From the NCBI GenBank assembly GCA_020063565.1, contig JAICDB010000008.1:146933-210932 (forward strand): a DNA stretch of 64,000 bases, written 5' to 3'. Every line of letters begins with the position of its first letter. Position 1 is the first letter of the stretch. Positions 36,499-44,348 of the stretch are shown here, piece after piece. Under the pieces are notes generated by a model, which worked only from the letters and a program-made list of their open reading frames with translations, searched no databases and had not been told where the DNA came from. The stretch is from Clostridiales bacterium (GTDB taxonomy: Bacteria > Bacillota > DSM-16504 > Desulfitibacterales > JAICDB01). The position numbers and the translations under genes are program-made.

Positions 36499-38632
36499 AG
36501 AATTTCAAGGTAAAGTAAAAAAGGCACTAAACAATGAAAACTTAAGAAAAGCTCTGGGTAACTTTGGAAATGCTTACCCTGCTGCCAGAGAGAAAGCATA
36601 TCAGGGTAAGGACATTGAAGCCCTAAGGGATTATATTTCTCAAAATAAAAGGCTGGCAGCTCAAAATATAGATGAGCTGGTAGAAAAATTCACAAAAGAA
36701 GTAGAAAAAAGAGGCGGAACAGTATTTTTTGCCAAAACTGCTGAAGATGCCAAAGAATATATAGCTAAAGTTGCCAGGGAAGAAAACGTTAAAACAATTG
36801 TCAAGTCCAAATCTATGGCTTCTGAAGAAATCCATTTGAATGAACGCCTTGAAAAGGATAATATAGAAGTTGTTGAAACCGACCTGGGTGAATGGATAAT
36901 TCAGCTCATGGGGCAAAAACCATCCCACATGGTTATGCCGGCCATTCACCTCACAAGATATGAAATTGCAGAAACCTTTTCCAAACACTTGAACGAAAAA
37001 CTGCCACCTGACCCCTTAAAACTAACCAAGGTCGCCAGGAGAGAATTACGCAAAAAGTTTCTTGCTGCCGATATGGGGATTTCAGGAGCAAATATGGCGG
37101 TAGCTGAAAATGGTGCACTGGTTCTTATGACCAACGAGGGTAATGCGCGTCTTACAACGACACTGCCCAGGATACACGTTGCTCTGGTAGGCATTGAGAA
37201 ATTTGTTCCGAATATGGAAACAGTAGTCAAGGTTTTAGAGGCACTACCGAGAAGTGCAACCGGTCAGGAAATTACCAGTTATGTAACAATGATCGATGGA
37301 GTTGTACCAACTTGGGTAGATAATGGAGTAGGAGAAAAGAAATTGCACGTAGTTATTCTGGATAACGGGCGAAAGGCGATGATCGATGACCCGGTATTCC
37401 AGGAAGCAATGCAGTGTATCCGCTGTGCTTCCTGCTTAAATGTATGCCCCGTCTACCAGCTTGTTGGGGGACATGTCTACGGCCACATTTATGCAGGCGG
37501 TATCGGAACTATCCTAACAGCCTTCTTTAACAGTGAAGATGCGGCATATGACCCGCAAAACCTCTGTATTAACTGTAATAAATGCGCAACAATCTGTCCC
37601 GGAAAAATTAATATACCCAAACTGGTCAAAGAACTGCGCTTGAGATTGACAGAAAAGAAAGGCTTATCCTTTGCGGAAAATTACGCTTTAAGAAATATTG
37701 TCGGTAAACCCCGTACCTTCCACAAGTGGCTGAGAAGGGCTAAAACACTCCAAAAGCCTCTTGCCAGGGAAGGATTCATCAGGCATCTGCCGCTGGCATT
37801 TTCCAAGCATACTGAAAAGAGGAGCCTGCCTACAGTTGCGGATAAACCTTTGAGGGACCTGGTACCGAGCCTTAAGAAAGAAGTTAAGAACCCGAAAGCT
37901 AAGGCTGCTTTCTATAGTGGATGTGTTATAGATTTCTGTTATCCTGAAGTTGGAGAGGCAATTTTCAAGACACTGCAGGATAACGGCATAGAGATGGTCT
38001 TTCCTGAAGGTCAGAGCTGCTGTGGTGCTCCGGCTTCCTACATGGGAGATAGAAAGACAGCGATAGAGCTTGCCAAATCCAATATTGAGGCGCTGGAGAG
38101 TGCAAATGCGGACTATATTATCACTGCTTGTCCTACCTGTACCCATGTAGTTAAAGATGAATTCCCCGAGCTTCTGGAAGGGGATAAAAAGTGGCACGAA
38201 AGGGCTAAAAAGATCAGCGAAAAAGTTAAGGATTACTCCGATTTAATGGTTGAACTGACAGGGGATAAGAAACAAAAAAAGAAAAAGAAAGCAACTAAAG
38301 TAACATACCATGATTCCTGTCACTATAAGAGAGAACTGGAACTGTCTGATAGGCCGAGGACACTCTTGAATAACTCTAAAGATGTAGAGCTTGTGGAAAT
38401 GAATGAATGCGATCGCTGCTGCGGTTTTGGAGGCTCATATACTGCTAAATTCCCTGAAATATCCGCAGAGATTATGGAACGCAAGCTCAAGAATATTGAG
38501 GAAAGCGGTGCAGAAATAGTTGTTACGGACTGCCCTGGCTGTATGATTCAACTTAAGGGCGGCCTGGACAAGAAAAACAGCAAGATCAAAGTTAAGCATA
38601 CGGCAGAAATAATGGCTGGAGACACTAAATAA
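36485..38632 (+). CDS. LutB-LutA fusion: L-lactate oxidation iron-sulfur protein
   Basis: The 715-residue protein joins two components that are separate in Bacillus. Residues 1-300 form the LutB LUD domain (GISGANMAVAENGALVLMTNEGN). Two 4Fe-4S motifs (CIRCASCLNVCP about residue 310, CINCNKCATICP about 360) follow. After a linker there are two CCG domains as in LutA (GCVIDFCYPEVG with SCCGAPAS, then HDSCHYKREL with DRCCGFGG). A lysine run near residue 598 lies between the CCG domains. The ATG at 36485 follows GAGGTGAG. It would channel electrons from L-lactate within one polypeptide. Confidence 0.92.
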   Translation: MAVSKEFQGKVKKALNNENLRKALGNFGNAYPAAREKAYQGKDIEALRDYISQNKRLAAQNIDELVEKFTKEVEKRGGTVFFAKTAEDAKEYIAKVAREENVKTIVKSKSMASEEIHLNERLEKDNIEVVETDLGEWIIQLMGQKPSHMVMPAIHLTRYEIAETFSKHLNEKLPPDPLKLTKVARRELRKKFLAADMGISGANMAVAENGALVLMTNEGNARLTTTLPRIHVALVGIEKFVPNMETVVKVLEALPRSATGQEITSYVTMIDGVVPTWVDNGVGEKKLHVVILDNGRKAMIDDPVFQEAMQCIRCASCLNVCPVYQLVGGHVYGHIYAGGIGTILTAFFNSEDAAYDPQNLCINCNKCATICPGKINIPKLVKELRLRLTEKKGLSFAENYALRNIVGKPRTFHKWLRRAKTLQKPLAREGFIRHLPLAFSKHTEKRSLPTVADKPLRDLVPSLKKEVKNPKAKAAFYSGCVIDFCYPEVGEAIFKTLQDNGIEMVFPEGQSCCGAPASYMGDRKTAIELAKSNIEALESANADYIITACPTCTHVVKDEFPELLEGDKKWHERAKKISEKVKDYSDLMVELTGDKKQKKKKKATKVTYHDSCHYKRELELSDRPRTLLNNSKDVELVEMNECDRCCGFGGSYTAKFPEISAEIMERKLKNIEESGAEIVVTDCPGCMIQLKGGLDKKNSKIKVKHTAEIMAGDTK

Positions 38633-38721
38633 TAATTGGTAATTGGTAAAAAGAAACATTGACATTAGCATGATAATAGTGTATTATTTATAAACGTCGG
38701 CGCTAGCTGACGTTTTCTTGT

Positions 38722-38797
38722 GAGCCATTAGCTCAGTTGGCAGAGCACCTGACTTTTAATCAGGGTGTCCCAGGTTCGAGTCCTGGATGGCTCACCA
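38722..38797 (+). tRNA. tRNA-Lys (TTT)
   Basis: The acceptor stem GAGCCAT/ATGGCTC, the D-arm TAGCTCAGTTGGCAGAGCA, the anticodon loop CTTTTAA (anticodon TTT) and the T-arm GGTTCGAGTCC are all present, with an encoded CCA end. Confidence 0.97.
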
Positions 38798-38800
38798 CAA

Positions 38801-38919
38801 CAGAAGTCAGAGGTCGGAAGTCGGACGTCGGATTTAAGAGAAGAAATCTGGCTTTAAGCTAGAGATTTAACCCATATTTCTAACATCGGACATCGGACAT
38901 CTGACATCCGACATCCGTA
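38801..38919. repeat. Inverted-repeat spacer, copy 1 (GTCGGA/TCCGAC type)
   Basis: The left arm is a run of GTCGGA-like hexamers (GTCAGAGGTCGGAAGTCGGA) and the right arm a run of the complement (CATCGGACATCTGACATCCG). About 60 bases separate them. The arms can fold into one long hairpin between the Lys and Glu tRNA genes. Confidence 0.75.
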
Positions 38920-38922
38920 TAT

Positions 38923-38998
38923 GGCCCGTTGGTCAAGGGGTCTAAGACACCGGCCTTTCACGCCGGTAACAGGGGTTCGAATCCCCTACGGGTCACCA
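38923..38998 (+). tRNA. tRNA-Glu (TTC)
   Basis: The acceptor GGCCCGT/ACGGGTC, anticodon loop CTTTCAC (TTC), T-loop GGTTCGAATCC and encoded CCA are present. Confidence 0.97.
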
Positions 38999-39000
38999 AC

Positions 39001-39115
39001 AACGGAGGTCGGATGTCGGAAGTCAGACGTCAGATTTAAGTAAAGAAATCCGGCCTAAAACAAGAATTTTTAAGCTTAATTTCAGACCTCTGATTTCAGA
39101 CATCTGACTTCTTTT
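39001..39115. repeat. Inverted-repeat spacer, copy 2 (GTCGGA/TCCGAC type)
   Basis: This has the same architecture as copy 1: GGTCGGATGTCGGAAGTCAG on the left, CAGACCTCTGATTTCAGACA on the right. The interior GATTTAAG-AAAGAAATC-GGC-T is shared with copy 1. It separates the Glu and Asp tRNA genes. Confidence 0.75.
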
Positions 39116-39119
39116 TTGT

Positions 39120-39196
39120 GGAGCTGTGGTGGAGATGGTTACCATGCCGGCCTGTCAAGCCGGAGGTCGCGGGTTCAAGTCCCGTCAGCTCCGCCA
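39120..39196 (+). tRNA. tRNA-Asp (GTC)
   Basis: The acceptor GGAGCTG/CAGCTCC, anticodon loop CTGTCAA (GTC) and T-loop GGTTCAAGTCC are present, with the CCA encoded. Confidence 0.97.
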
Positions 39197-39241
39197 TCTT
39201 TTTATTCGCACTTTGAGCCTCACACTTTGAACATCTACTGT

Positions 39242-39317
<76 letters not shown>

Positions 39318-39319
39318 GA

Positions 39320-39354
39320 AAAGAGTGGCAGAAGTTGCCACTCTTTAATTTTTT
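39320..39354 (+). terminator. Terminator of the tRNA cluster
   Basis: AAAGAGTGGCA and TGCCACTCTTT flank a short loop, followed by AATTTTTTA. Confidence 0.9.
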
Positions 39355-39375
39355 ATTCAACTATCCTTTCTGTGA

Positions 39376-40512
39376 TTATTTACTTAACTTTATAACTTTT
39401 GCAATATTTTTTGCAGTTTGATAAATATATAACGAAGCATTATTTAATGATTCTTGCAAAGAGATAATACCTGGTGTAATACTAAATACTGCATCAATTC
39501 CATGTTCATAAACAAGATGACAATCATTTGAAATACTTCCTGCTATAGCAATTACAGGGAGATTATATTTTTTTGCTGTTTTTGCAACACCAACTGGTGT
39601 CTTACCGTAAATAGTTTGAGCATCAATTCTCCCTTCTCCGGTAATAACCAGGGTAGCTTCTTTGAGTTGTTCAGACAATTTTGTTGCTTCTATAATAATA
39701 TCAACCCCGGTTTTTAATTCTGCATTAGTAAAGGCAATTAACCCTGCACCTAACCCCCCGGCAGCACCTGACCCCGGAATATTTTTAACGTCTTGACCCA
39801 AATCCCTTTCAATAACACCGGCATAATGAGATAAATTTTTATCAAGAATAGTTATCATTTCAGGAGTAGCTCCCTTTTGTGGCCCGTAAACAGCTGAAGC
39901 CCCTTGAGGACCGACTAAAGGATTGTCAACATCACAGGCTACTTCTAGTTTTACCTTTTGCAGCCTCTGATCCAGTTCGGAAATATCTATGGCAGATAAT
40001 TTGTCTAAGTTTCCTCCCCCGTAATTGATTTGTTTGCCGCTTTCATCCAATAACTTAGCCCCCAGCGCCTGTGCCATGCCGGCACCACCGTCATTTGTTG
40101 CACTACCTCCAATACCTATAATAATATGATCAATACCATAATCTAATGCACTACGAATTAATTCTCCTGTTCCCCACGTTGTTGTTATTAATGGATTTCG
40201 CTTTTGCGGGGGTATTAAATGTAATCCTGATGCGGCAGCCATTTCTATAACAGCTGTTTTTCCGTCGCCCAAAATCCCAAAAAAAGCTTCAACATCTTCA
40301 CCAAGTGGACCGGTAACGTTTTTTGTTATGATGCGACCATTTGTAGCATCAACTAAAGATTGAACCGTACCTTCTCCGCCATCAGCCATTGGAATTTTGA
40401 CGAAGGTAGCTTCCGGGTATACTTCTTTAAACCCCTTTTCTATTGCATTAGCTACCTCAAGTGCATTTAGGCTCTCTTTAAATGAATCCGGTGCAATAAC
40501 AATTTTTTTCAC
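39376..40512 (-). CDS. glxK: Glycerate kinase (GarK/GlxK family)
   Basis: The 378-residue protein starts KKIVIAPDSFKESL and contains MADGGEGTVQSLVDA, GIGGSATNDGGAGMAQALG, CDVDNPLVGPQGASAVYGPQKGA and ITGEGRIDAQTIYGKTP, all signatures of glycerate kinase family 1. It phosphorylates glycerate (to 2- or 3-phosphoglycerate). The start at GTG follows GGAGGT, 6 bases away. The ATG 14 codons upstream has no ribosome site. It lies convergent with the tRNA cluster and is monocistronic. Confidence 0.93.
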   Translation of the reverse strand: MKKIVIAPDSFKESLNALEVANAIEKGFKEVYPEATFVKIPMADGGEGTVQSLVDATNGRIITKNVTGPLGEDVEAFFGILGDGKTAVIEMAAASGLHLIPPQKRNPLITTTWGTGELIRSALDYGIDHIIIGIGGSATNDGGAGMAQALGAKLLDESGKQINYGGGNLDKLSAIDISELDQRLQKVKLEVACDVDNPLVGPQGASAVYGPQKGATPEMITILDKNLSHYAGVIERDLGQDVKNIPGSGAAGGLGAGLIAFTNAELKTGVDIIIEATKLSEQLKEATLVITGEGRIDAQTIYGKTPVGVAKTAKKYNLPVIAIAGSISNDCHLVYEHGIDAVFSITPGIISLQESLNNASLYIYQTAKNIAKVIKLSK

Positions 40513-40801
40513 ATTTATACCTCCAGTTATAATCATGATAATTTTATGTTTCACGTCGTTCTTGTGTATTCCAGGTTTTCTTCAAGGGCAGCCTTAAGTA
40601 TGCATATTCAATAAATTGGCAACTTTTTCAATAAAAGGATTAATTAATTGGCATTTAATCAGATTAACCACCCCCACTTTTTATGATAAATTCTATATTT
40701 TACTTTACTATTCCTAGAATATCTTTTCCATAAAAATGTAATAGGAAAAATTGACTTTAAATGGCAAATGTATTACAATATGTAATACGGAGGTATTTTT
40801 T

Positions 40802-41050
40802 ATGATTAGTGTACGTTTATCACAGGAATTGGAAGAAAAGATAAATTCTTTATCAAAACGAAAGAACATTACAAAATCCGAAATTATAAAAGAAGCCCTT
40901 GAAAAATATTTTGAAAGCTATGAGCAAAGTGAAACTGCATATGATTTGGGAAAAGATCTTTTTGGAAAATATGGAAGTGGACAAGGGAATTTATCTGTGA
41001 TCTATAAAAAGAAAGTGAGAGAAAAATTAAATGAAAAGATGTCTCATTGA
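40802..41050 (+). CDS. Ribbon-helix-helix antitoxin (CopG-like)
   Basis: The 82-residue protein begins MISVRLSQELEEKINSLSKRKNITKSEIIKEALEKYF, a canonical ribbon-helix-helix DNA-binding domain with an N-terminal beta strand and two helices. The acidic-to-basic C-terminal tail probably wraps the toxin. ACGGAGGT precedes the ATG. It overlaps the PIN-domain gene by 20 bases, the standard antitoxin-toxin arrangement. Confidence 0.87.
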   Translation: MISVRLSQELEEKINSLSKRKNITKSEIIKEALEKYFESYEQSETAYDLGKDLFGKYGSGQGNLSVIYKKKVREKLNEKMSH

Positions 41051-41450
41051 TGCAGGACCTTTAATAGCGTTATTTGATAAAGATGACAATTATCATCAAC
41101 CTGTAATCAATTTTATGCAAACGTTTAAAGGACATTTATATACATCATGGCCTGTACTAACAGAAGTTTTACACATGCTGGATTTTAACGTCCAAGTACA
41201 AATTGATTTTTTGCAATGGATTAGAAGAGATGCTTTACAGATTGTACCATTATCAAAAGAATGCATTTCAAGAATCATTGATTTGTCCCAAAAATATTCT
41301 GATGTACCAATGGACTTTGCGGATGCAACTTTAATTGTAATATCAGAAGTAAATAATATAAAAGAAATTATATCTATCGATTCAGATTTTTATATTTATA
41401 GAAATATACGAAATGAATTTATAAGAAATATTTTTAATGATCCCCGATAG
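41031..41450 (+). CDS. PIN-domain ribonuclease toxin (VapC-like)
   Basis: The 139-residue protein has the PIN fold acidic residues: LIDAGPLIALFDKDD at the N-terminus, a WPVLTEVLHML glutamate, and the C-terminal MDFADATLIVISE and ISIDSDF aspartates. Such toxins cleave tRNA or rRNA and are neutralised by the antitoxin encoded just upstream. The region is AT-rich by eye compared with the housekeeping genes, suggesting acquisition. Confidence 0.87.
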   Translation: MKRCLIDAGPLIALFDKDDNYHQPVINFMQTFKGHLYTSWPVLTEVLHMLDFNVQVQIDFLQWIRRDALQIVPLSKECISRIIDLSQKYSDVPMDFADATLIVISEVNNIKEIISIDSDFYIYRNIRNEFIRNIFNDPR

Positions 41451-41539
41451 TGTTAGAGAGTATCACCGAAAGAATCCTGGTCTACATGCGGATCAGTAGC
41501 TATACCCAAAAAGCATCGACCCGGGATTGGACCGTGCCA

Positions 41540-41941
41540 TTATTCAGCCCAATTCTCAAGAGATAAACCGGAAATCCTGCTAAATTCATTTGTATTATTT
41601 GTTACCAGGGTTAAGTTTTCAGAAAGAGCATGTGCACCTATTAATAAATCATATGCGCCAATAATTTGTCCTTTTTTTTCAAGTGTCGCACGAATTTGCC
41701 CAAATATCGAAGCAGCTTTATCGGAAAAAGGTAATATTTCAAAAGGAGTTAAAAAACCGGTTAAAGCAATTTTATTCCTTTCCTTTTGGTGGCTTTTCTC
41801 AACCCCATATTCAAGTTCAGCTAATGTAATTGCAGAAATACATACATCTCCGATATCCAGCTTTTTTAAAGTTTGAAAAACTTTAAGAGGCTTCTTCTTG
41901 ATTATGTAAATACAAATATTTGTATCAAGCATATATCTCAT
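41540..41941 (-). CDS. vapC: VapC toxin (PIN-domain ribonuclease)
   Basis: The 133-residue protein begins MRYMLDTNICIYIIKKKP and carries ITLAELEYGVEKS, AYDLLIGAHAL and LVTNNTNEFSRI, the classical VapC acidic and helical motifs. It cleaves initiator tRNA or other structured RNA in characterised homologues. The ATG overlaps the vapB stop (TAATG), so the two are translated together. Confidence 0.93.
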   Translation of the reverse strand: MRYMLDTNICIYIIKKKPLKVFQTLKKLDIGDVCISAITLAELEYGVEKSHQKERNKIALTGFLTPFEILPFSDKAASIFGQIRATLEKKGQIIGAYDLLIGAHALSENLTLVTNNTNEFSRISGLSLENWAE

Positions 41942-42168
41942 TAAAGATCATCTCGCTTTTGCATTTCCGGCTGGTTTCTGTCGGATAGAAAGTCCTCTGA
42001 AAAATATTTTAAGCTGGACTCGAAAGTTTTCCATACACTATCTTTTGGGATTAAAAGAACAATATCATTAATTTTTTTCACAAATACTTCAGAATCATCA
42101 AAACGATACTCTTTTGGTAATCGAACAGCCTGACTTCGGCCATTCTCAAATATTTTGGCAATATCCAC
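41941..42168 (-). CDS. vapB: VapB antitoxin (AbrB/MazE-type)
   Basis: The 75-residue protein reads AKIFENGRSQAVRLPKEYRF followed by VFVKKINDIVLLIPKD, typical of swapped-hairpin AbrB-type VapB antitoxins. The GTG at 42168 is preceded by GGGGTGAT; longer in-frame starts would lie in the promoter/operator. It precedes its toxin and shares a promoter with it. Confidence 0.9.
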   Translation of the reverse strand: MDIAKIFENGRSQAVRLPKEYRFDDSEVFVKKINDIVLLIPKDSVWKTFESSLKYFSEDFLSDRNQPEMQKRDDL

Positions 42169-42178
42169 AATAATCACC

Positions 42179-42227
42179 CCATAATGATATATATCATAGT
42201 ATATATCATTATGGGTTAAAATGTCAA
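42179..42227 (-). promoter_or_regulatory. vapBC promoter and autoregulatory palindrome
   Basis: On the minus strand TTGACA (42222-42227) and TATACT (42198-42203) are 18 bases apart. A perfect 14-base inverted repeat (CCATAATGATATAT / ATATATCATTATGG, 42179-42214) covers the -10 region, the expected binding site for a VapBC complex. Confidence 0.8.
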
Positions 42228-42297
42228 GTTCATAGCTTAAAAATATTAGAGTCACCTGTAACCTTTACGCCAAGGATGAGCGCGTAGGAATAATAAA

Positions 42298-42350
42298 CCC
42301 CCAATAAGTAGAAAACACTGAAAAGGGTGCAACAATCTACTTATAGGGGG
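42298..42350 (-). terminator. Terminator-like hairpin after mrp
   Basis: CCCCCTATAAGTAGA and TCTACTTATTGGGGG (minus strand) pair across a 23-base loop, followed by TTTATTATT. Confidence 0.65.
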
Positions 42351-42360
42351 TCTTTGATTA

Positions 42361-43158
42361 TTATTTTACCGTTGCCAGAACTTCCTTAGTCACAGGAGCA
42401 AATTTTTCTACAATATCTCCCTTGTATTTTTCAATTTCTCCCCTATCACAGGCTTCAGCAAAGCCTTGATCCAGAGGAAGCTTTGCAAGTACCGGGTATC
42501 CCATTTTCTCTGTTTCTTCAATTGCCTTGTCAGGTCCGAAGACATTGATCTTTTTGCCGCAATCGGGACACTCAAGATAACTCATGTTTTCCACAAGGCC
42601 GATAATATTTATATTCATTTTATTTGCCATTTTAACAGCTTTCCTTACTACCATATTAGCAAGATCCTGCGGTGAGGTTACAATAATTATCCCGTCTAAC
42701 GGGACTGATTGCAAAACGGTTAACGGCGCGTCACCTGTTCCGGGGGGGAGGTCCACAACAAGATAGTCCAGTTCTCCCCAGTAAATATCTTCCCAGAACT
42801 GCTTGATGGCACCGCCAATTAAAGGTCCTCTCCAAATAACCGGGTCATCTTCATTAGGTAAGAGCAGGTTAAAGGACATAACATTGATACCGGTTACAGT
42901 TTTAGGGGGTAAAGGACCTGCGGGAGACATTTCAGGTTTTTCTTTAACACCAAAAAGCTTGGGAATGCTGGGACCTGTAATGTCAGCATCCATTACTCCC
43001 ACTTTGTAGCCTTCCTTTGCAAGGGATGTTGCAAGGAGTCCTGTTATTGAAGATTTACCAACTCCTCCCTTGCCGCTCATCACTGCAACAACGTGCCCGA
43101 TTTGGTTGTCAGGTTTTGGCATTTCATTAGTTGCTTTTTCATTGTTAACTTGGCTCAT
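42361..43158 (-). CDS. mrp: Mrp/NBP35 family iron-sulfur carrier ATPase
   Basis: The 265-residue protein has the deviant P-loop SGKGGVGKSSITG (about residue 35), DADITGPSIPKLFG, DLPPGTGDAPLTVLQ and the cluster-binding pair CPDCGK near residue 197. This is the family of ApbC/NBP35 ATPases that hold and transfer 4Fe-4S clusters. It starts after AGAAGGGATG. Its promoter shares a 17-base motif with the DUF5320 gene 11 kb away, suggesting common control. Confidence 0.92.
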   Translation of the reverse strand: MSQVNNEKATNEMPKPDNQIGHVVAVMSGKGGVGKSSITGLLATSLAKEGYKVGVMDADITGPSIPKLFGVKEKPEMSPAGPLPPKTVTGINVMSFNLLLPNEDDPVIWRGPLIGGAIKQFWEDIYWGELDYLVVDLPPGTGDAPLTVLQSVPLDGIIIVTSPQDLANMVVRKAVKMANKMNINIIGLVENMSYLECPDCGKKINVFGPDKAIEETEKMGYPVLAKLPLDQGFAEACDRGEIEKYKGDIVEKFAPVTKEVLATVK

Positions 43159-43194
43159 AAAGCATCCCTTCTTTTTGAAAATTTTTCAAATATA

Positions 43195-43226
43195 ATCATA
43201 AAACTATTATGGGCATATGTCAATAA
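43195..43226 (-). promoter_or_regulatory. mrp promoter with shared operator motif TTATTGACATATGCCCA
   Basis: On the minus strand the -35 TTGACA (43218-43223) and -10 TATGAT (43195-43200) are 17 bases apart. The -35 region lies within TTATTGACATATGCCCA, which is found with one change upstream of the DUF5320 gene (54379-54395). Confidence 0.75.
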
Positions 43227-43284
43227 CTCCCGAATGTTGACATTTTATAATTGAAGAGAGTATAATTGTTATAGAAAAAAATAT

Positions 43285-43359
43285 GCGGAAGTAGCTCAGT
43301 GGTAGAGCATCGGCTTCCCAAGCCGAGGGCCGCGGGTTCGAATCCCGTTTTCCGCTCCA
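43285..43359 (+). tRNA. tRNA-Gly (CCC)
   Basis: The acceptor GCGGAAG/TTTCCGC, anticodon loop TTCCCAA (CCC) and T-loop GGTTCGAATCC are present, with the CCA encoded. A terminator follows. Confidence 0.95.
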
Positions 43360-43366
43360 ATTATGT

Positions 43367-43389
43367 GTCCGCACTGGCGGACTTTTTTG
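43367..43389 (+). terminator. Terminator of tRNA-Gly
   Basis: GTCCGC-ACTG-GCGGAC followed by six T residues. Confidence 0.9.
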
Positions 43390-43491
43390 TTATTTAAACT
43401 GGTAAAATCCAGTAAGCTCTGGGAAAAAACAGTTTTGTACTTTCTGGAACTTAAAAATTCAGAAAATACCTGAATTCTGTGATATAATAGA

Positions 43492-43524
43492 CTTAATTAA
43501 GATGGATAGGAGTGCCTTAATTAA
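43492..43524 (+). promoter_or_regulatory. Duplicated CTTAATTAA motif at the GntR gene start
   Basis: CTTAATTAAG (43492) is itself palindromic, and CTTAATTAA recurs at 43516, just after the TATAAT-like box at about 43483. The position fits autorepression. Confidence 0.45.
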
Positions 43525-44246
43525 TGGATTTAAAACCAATTAAACCGAAAAGGATATATAAAATAATAGTAGACCAAATTAAAGATGGAATTATCGCAGG
43601 AAAACTACATCCCGGCGATAAGCTTCTTTCAGAGAGGGAACTTGCAGAACAGCTTAATGTTAGCAGGGCTTCTGTCAGAGAAGCTTTATGTGCACTTGAT
43701 ATGGCAGGGCTCATTGAAATTAAGCCTGGTGAAGGAACTTTTATTCGCCAATTCGATGTTAACTCAATTATTGAGCCGCTTTCATTAATGCTATTACTTG
43801 AAAGGGATAAGATTAAAGAAATATTAGAGGTGAGAAAGGCTTTGGAAGTTGAATCTGTAGGGCTGGCATGTGAAAATGCAACAGACAAGGATTTGCAAAA
43901 GATAAAAGAAGCTTTGGAGGATATGAAACGTGACCTAGTAAATGGTAATTCGGGTGAGGAAGCGGATATAAAGTTTCATTATGCCATTGCGGAAGCTTCT
44001 GGAAATTCATTACTGATGAAGTTAATGAATACCATTACTGATACAATGAATCAAACTATAAGTACAACCCGTCAACTCTGGCTGTCTTATGACAAAGGAA
44101 GTCCCAAAAGACTATTTGAAGAACATAAATCAATTTATGAGGCAATTCATGAAAGAGATAAGGAAAAAGCACGCAGCTTGATGGACCAGCACTTATGGAA
44201 AGTGGAGCAGGAGCTTTTAAAGTGGTCTGAATATAGCGAACAATAA
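43524..44246 (+). CDS. FadR/GntR-family transcriptional regulator (FCD domain)
   Basis: The 240-residue protein has an N-terminal winged helix (KIIVDQIKDGIIAGKLHPGDKLLSERELAEQLNVSRASVREAL) and a C-terminal FCD ligand domain with DIKFHYAIAEASGN and EHKSIYEAIHERD, which supply the metal-binding Asp and His residues. FCD regulators often sense small organic acids, and LldR-type members control lactate genes. It could therefore regulate the lactate locus 5-12 kb upstream, although no shared operator was found. CTTAATTAA occurs twice just before and at its start codon, as a possible autoregulatory site. Confidence 0.88.
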   Translation: MDLKPIKPKRIYKIIVDQIKDGIIAGKLHPGDKLLSERELAEQLNVSRASVREALCALDMAGLIEIKPGEGTFIRQFDVNSIIEPLSLMLLLERDKIKEILEVRKALEVESVGLACENATDKDLQKIKEALEDMKRDLVNGNSGEEADIKFHYAIAEASGNSLLMKLMNTITDTMNQTISTTRQLWLSYDKGSPKRLFEEHKSIYEAIHERDKEKARSLMDQHLWKVEQELLKWSEYSEQ

Positions 44247-44348
44247 TAGGCTTAATAAAATGTTATAGTTTGGTAAAAGGATAAAAAAAATACTATAGAG
44301 AATATAATTAAATATTACTATTTTAGCTTCATTGAAAGAGGTTACTTT

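Noticed and set aside
38801..39115. CRISPR array near the tRNA genes
   Set aside because: The hexamers are contiguous, occur as two inverted blocks, and there are no regularly spaced unique spacers or cas genes.
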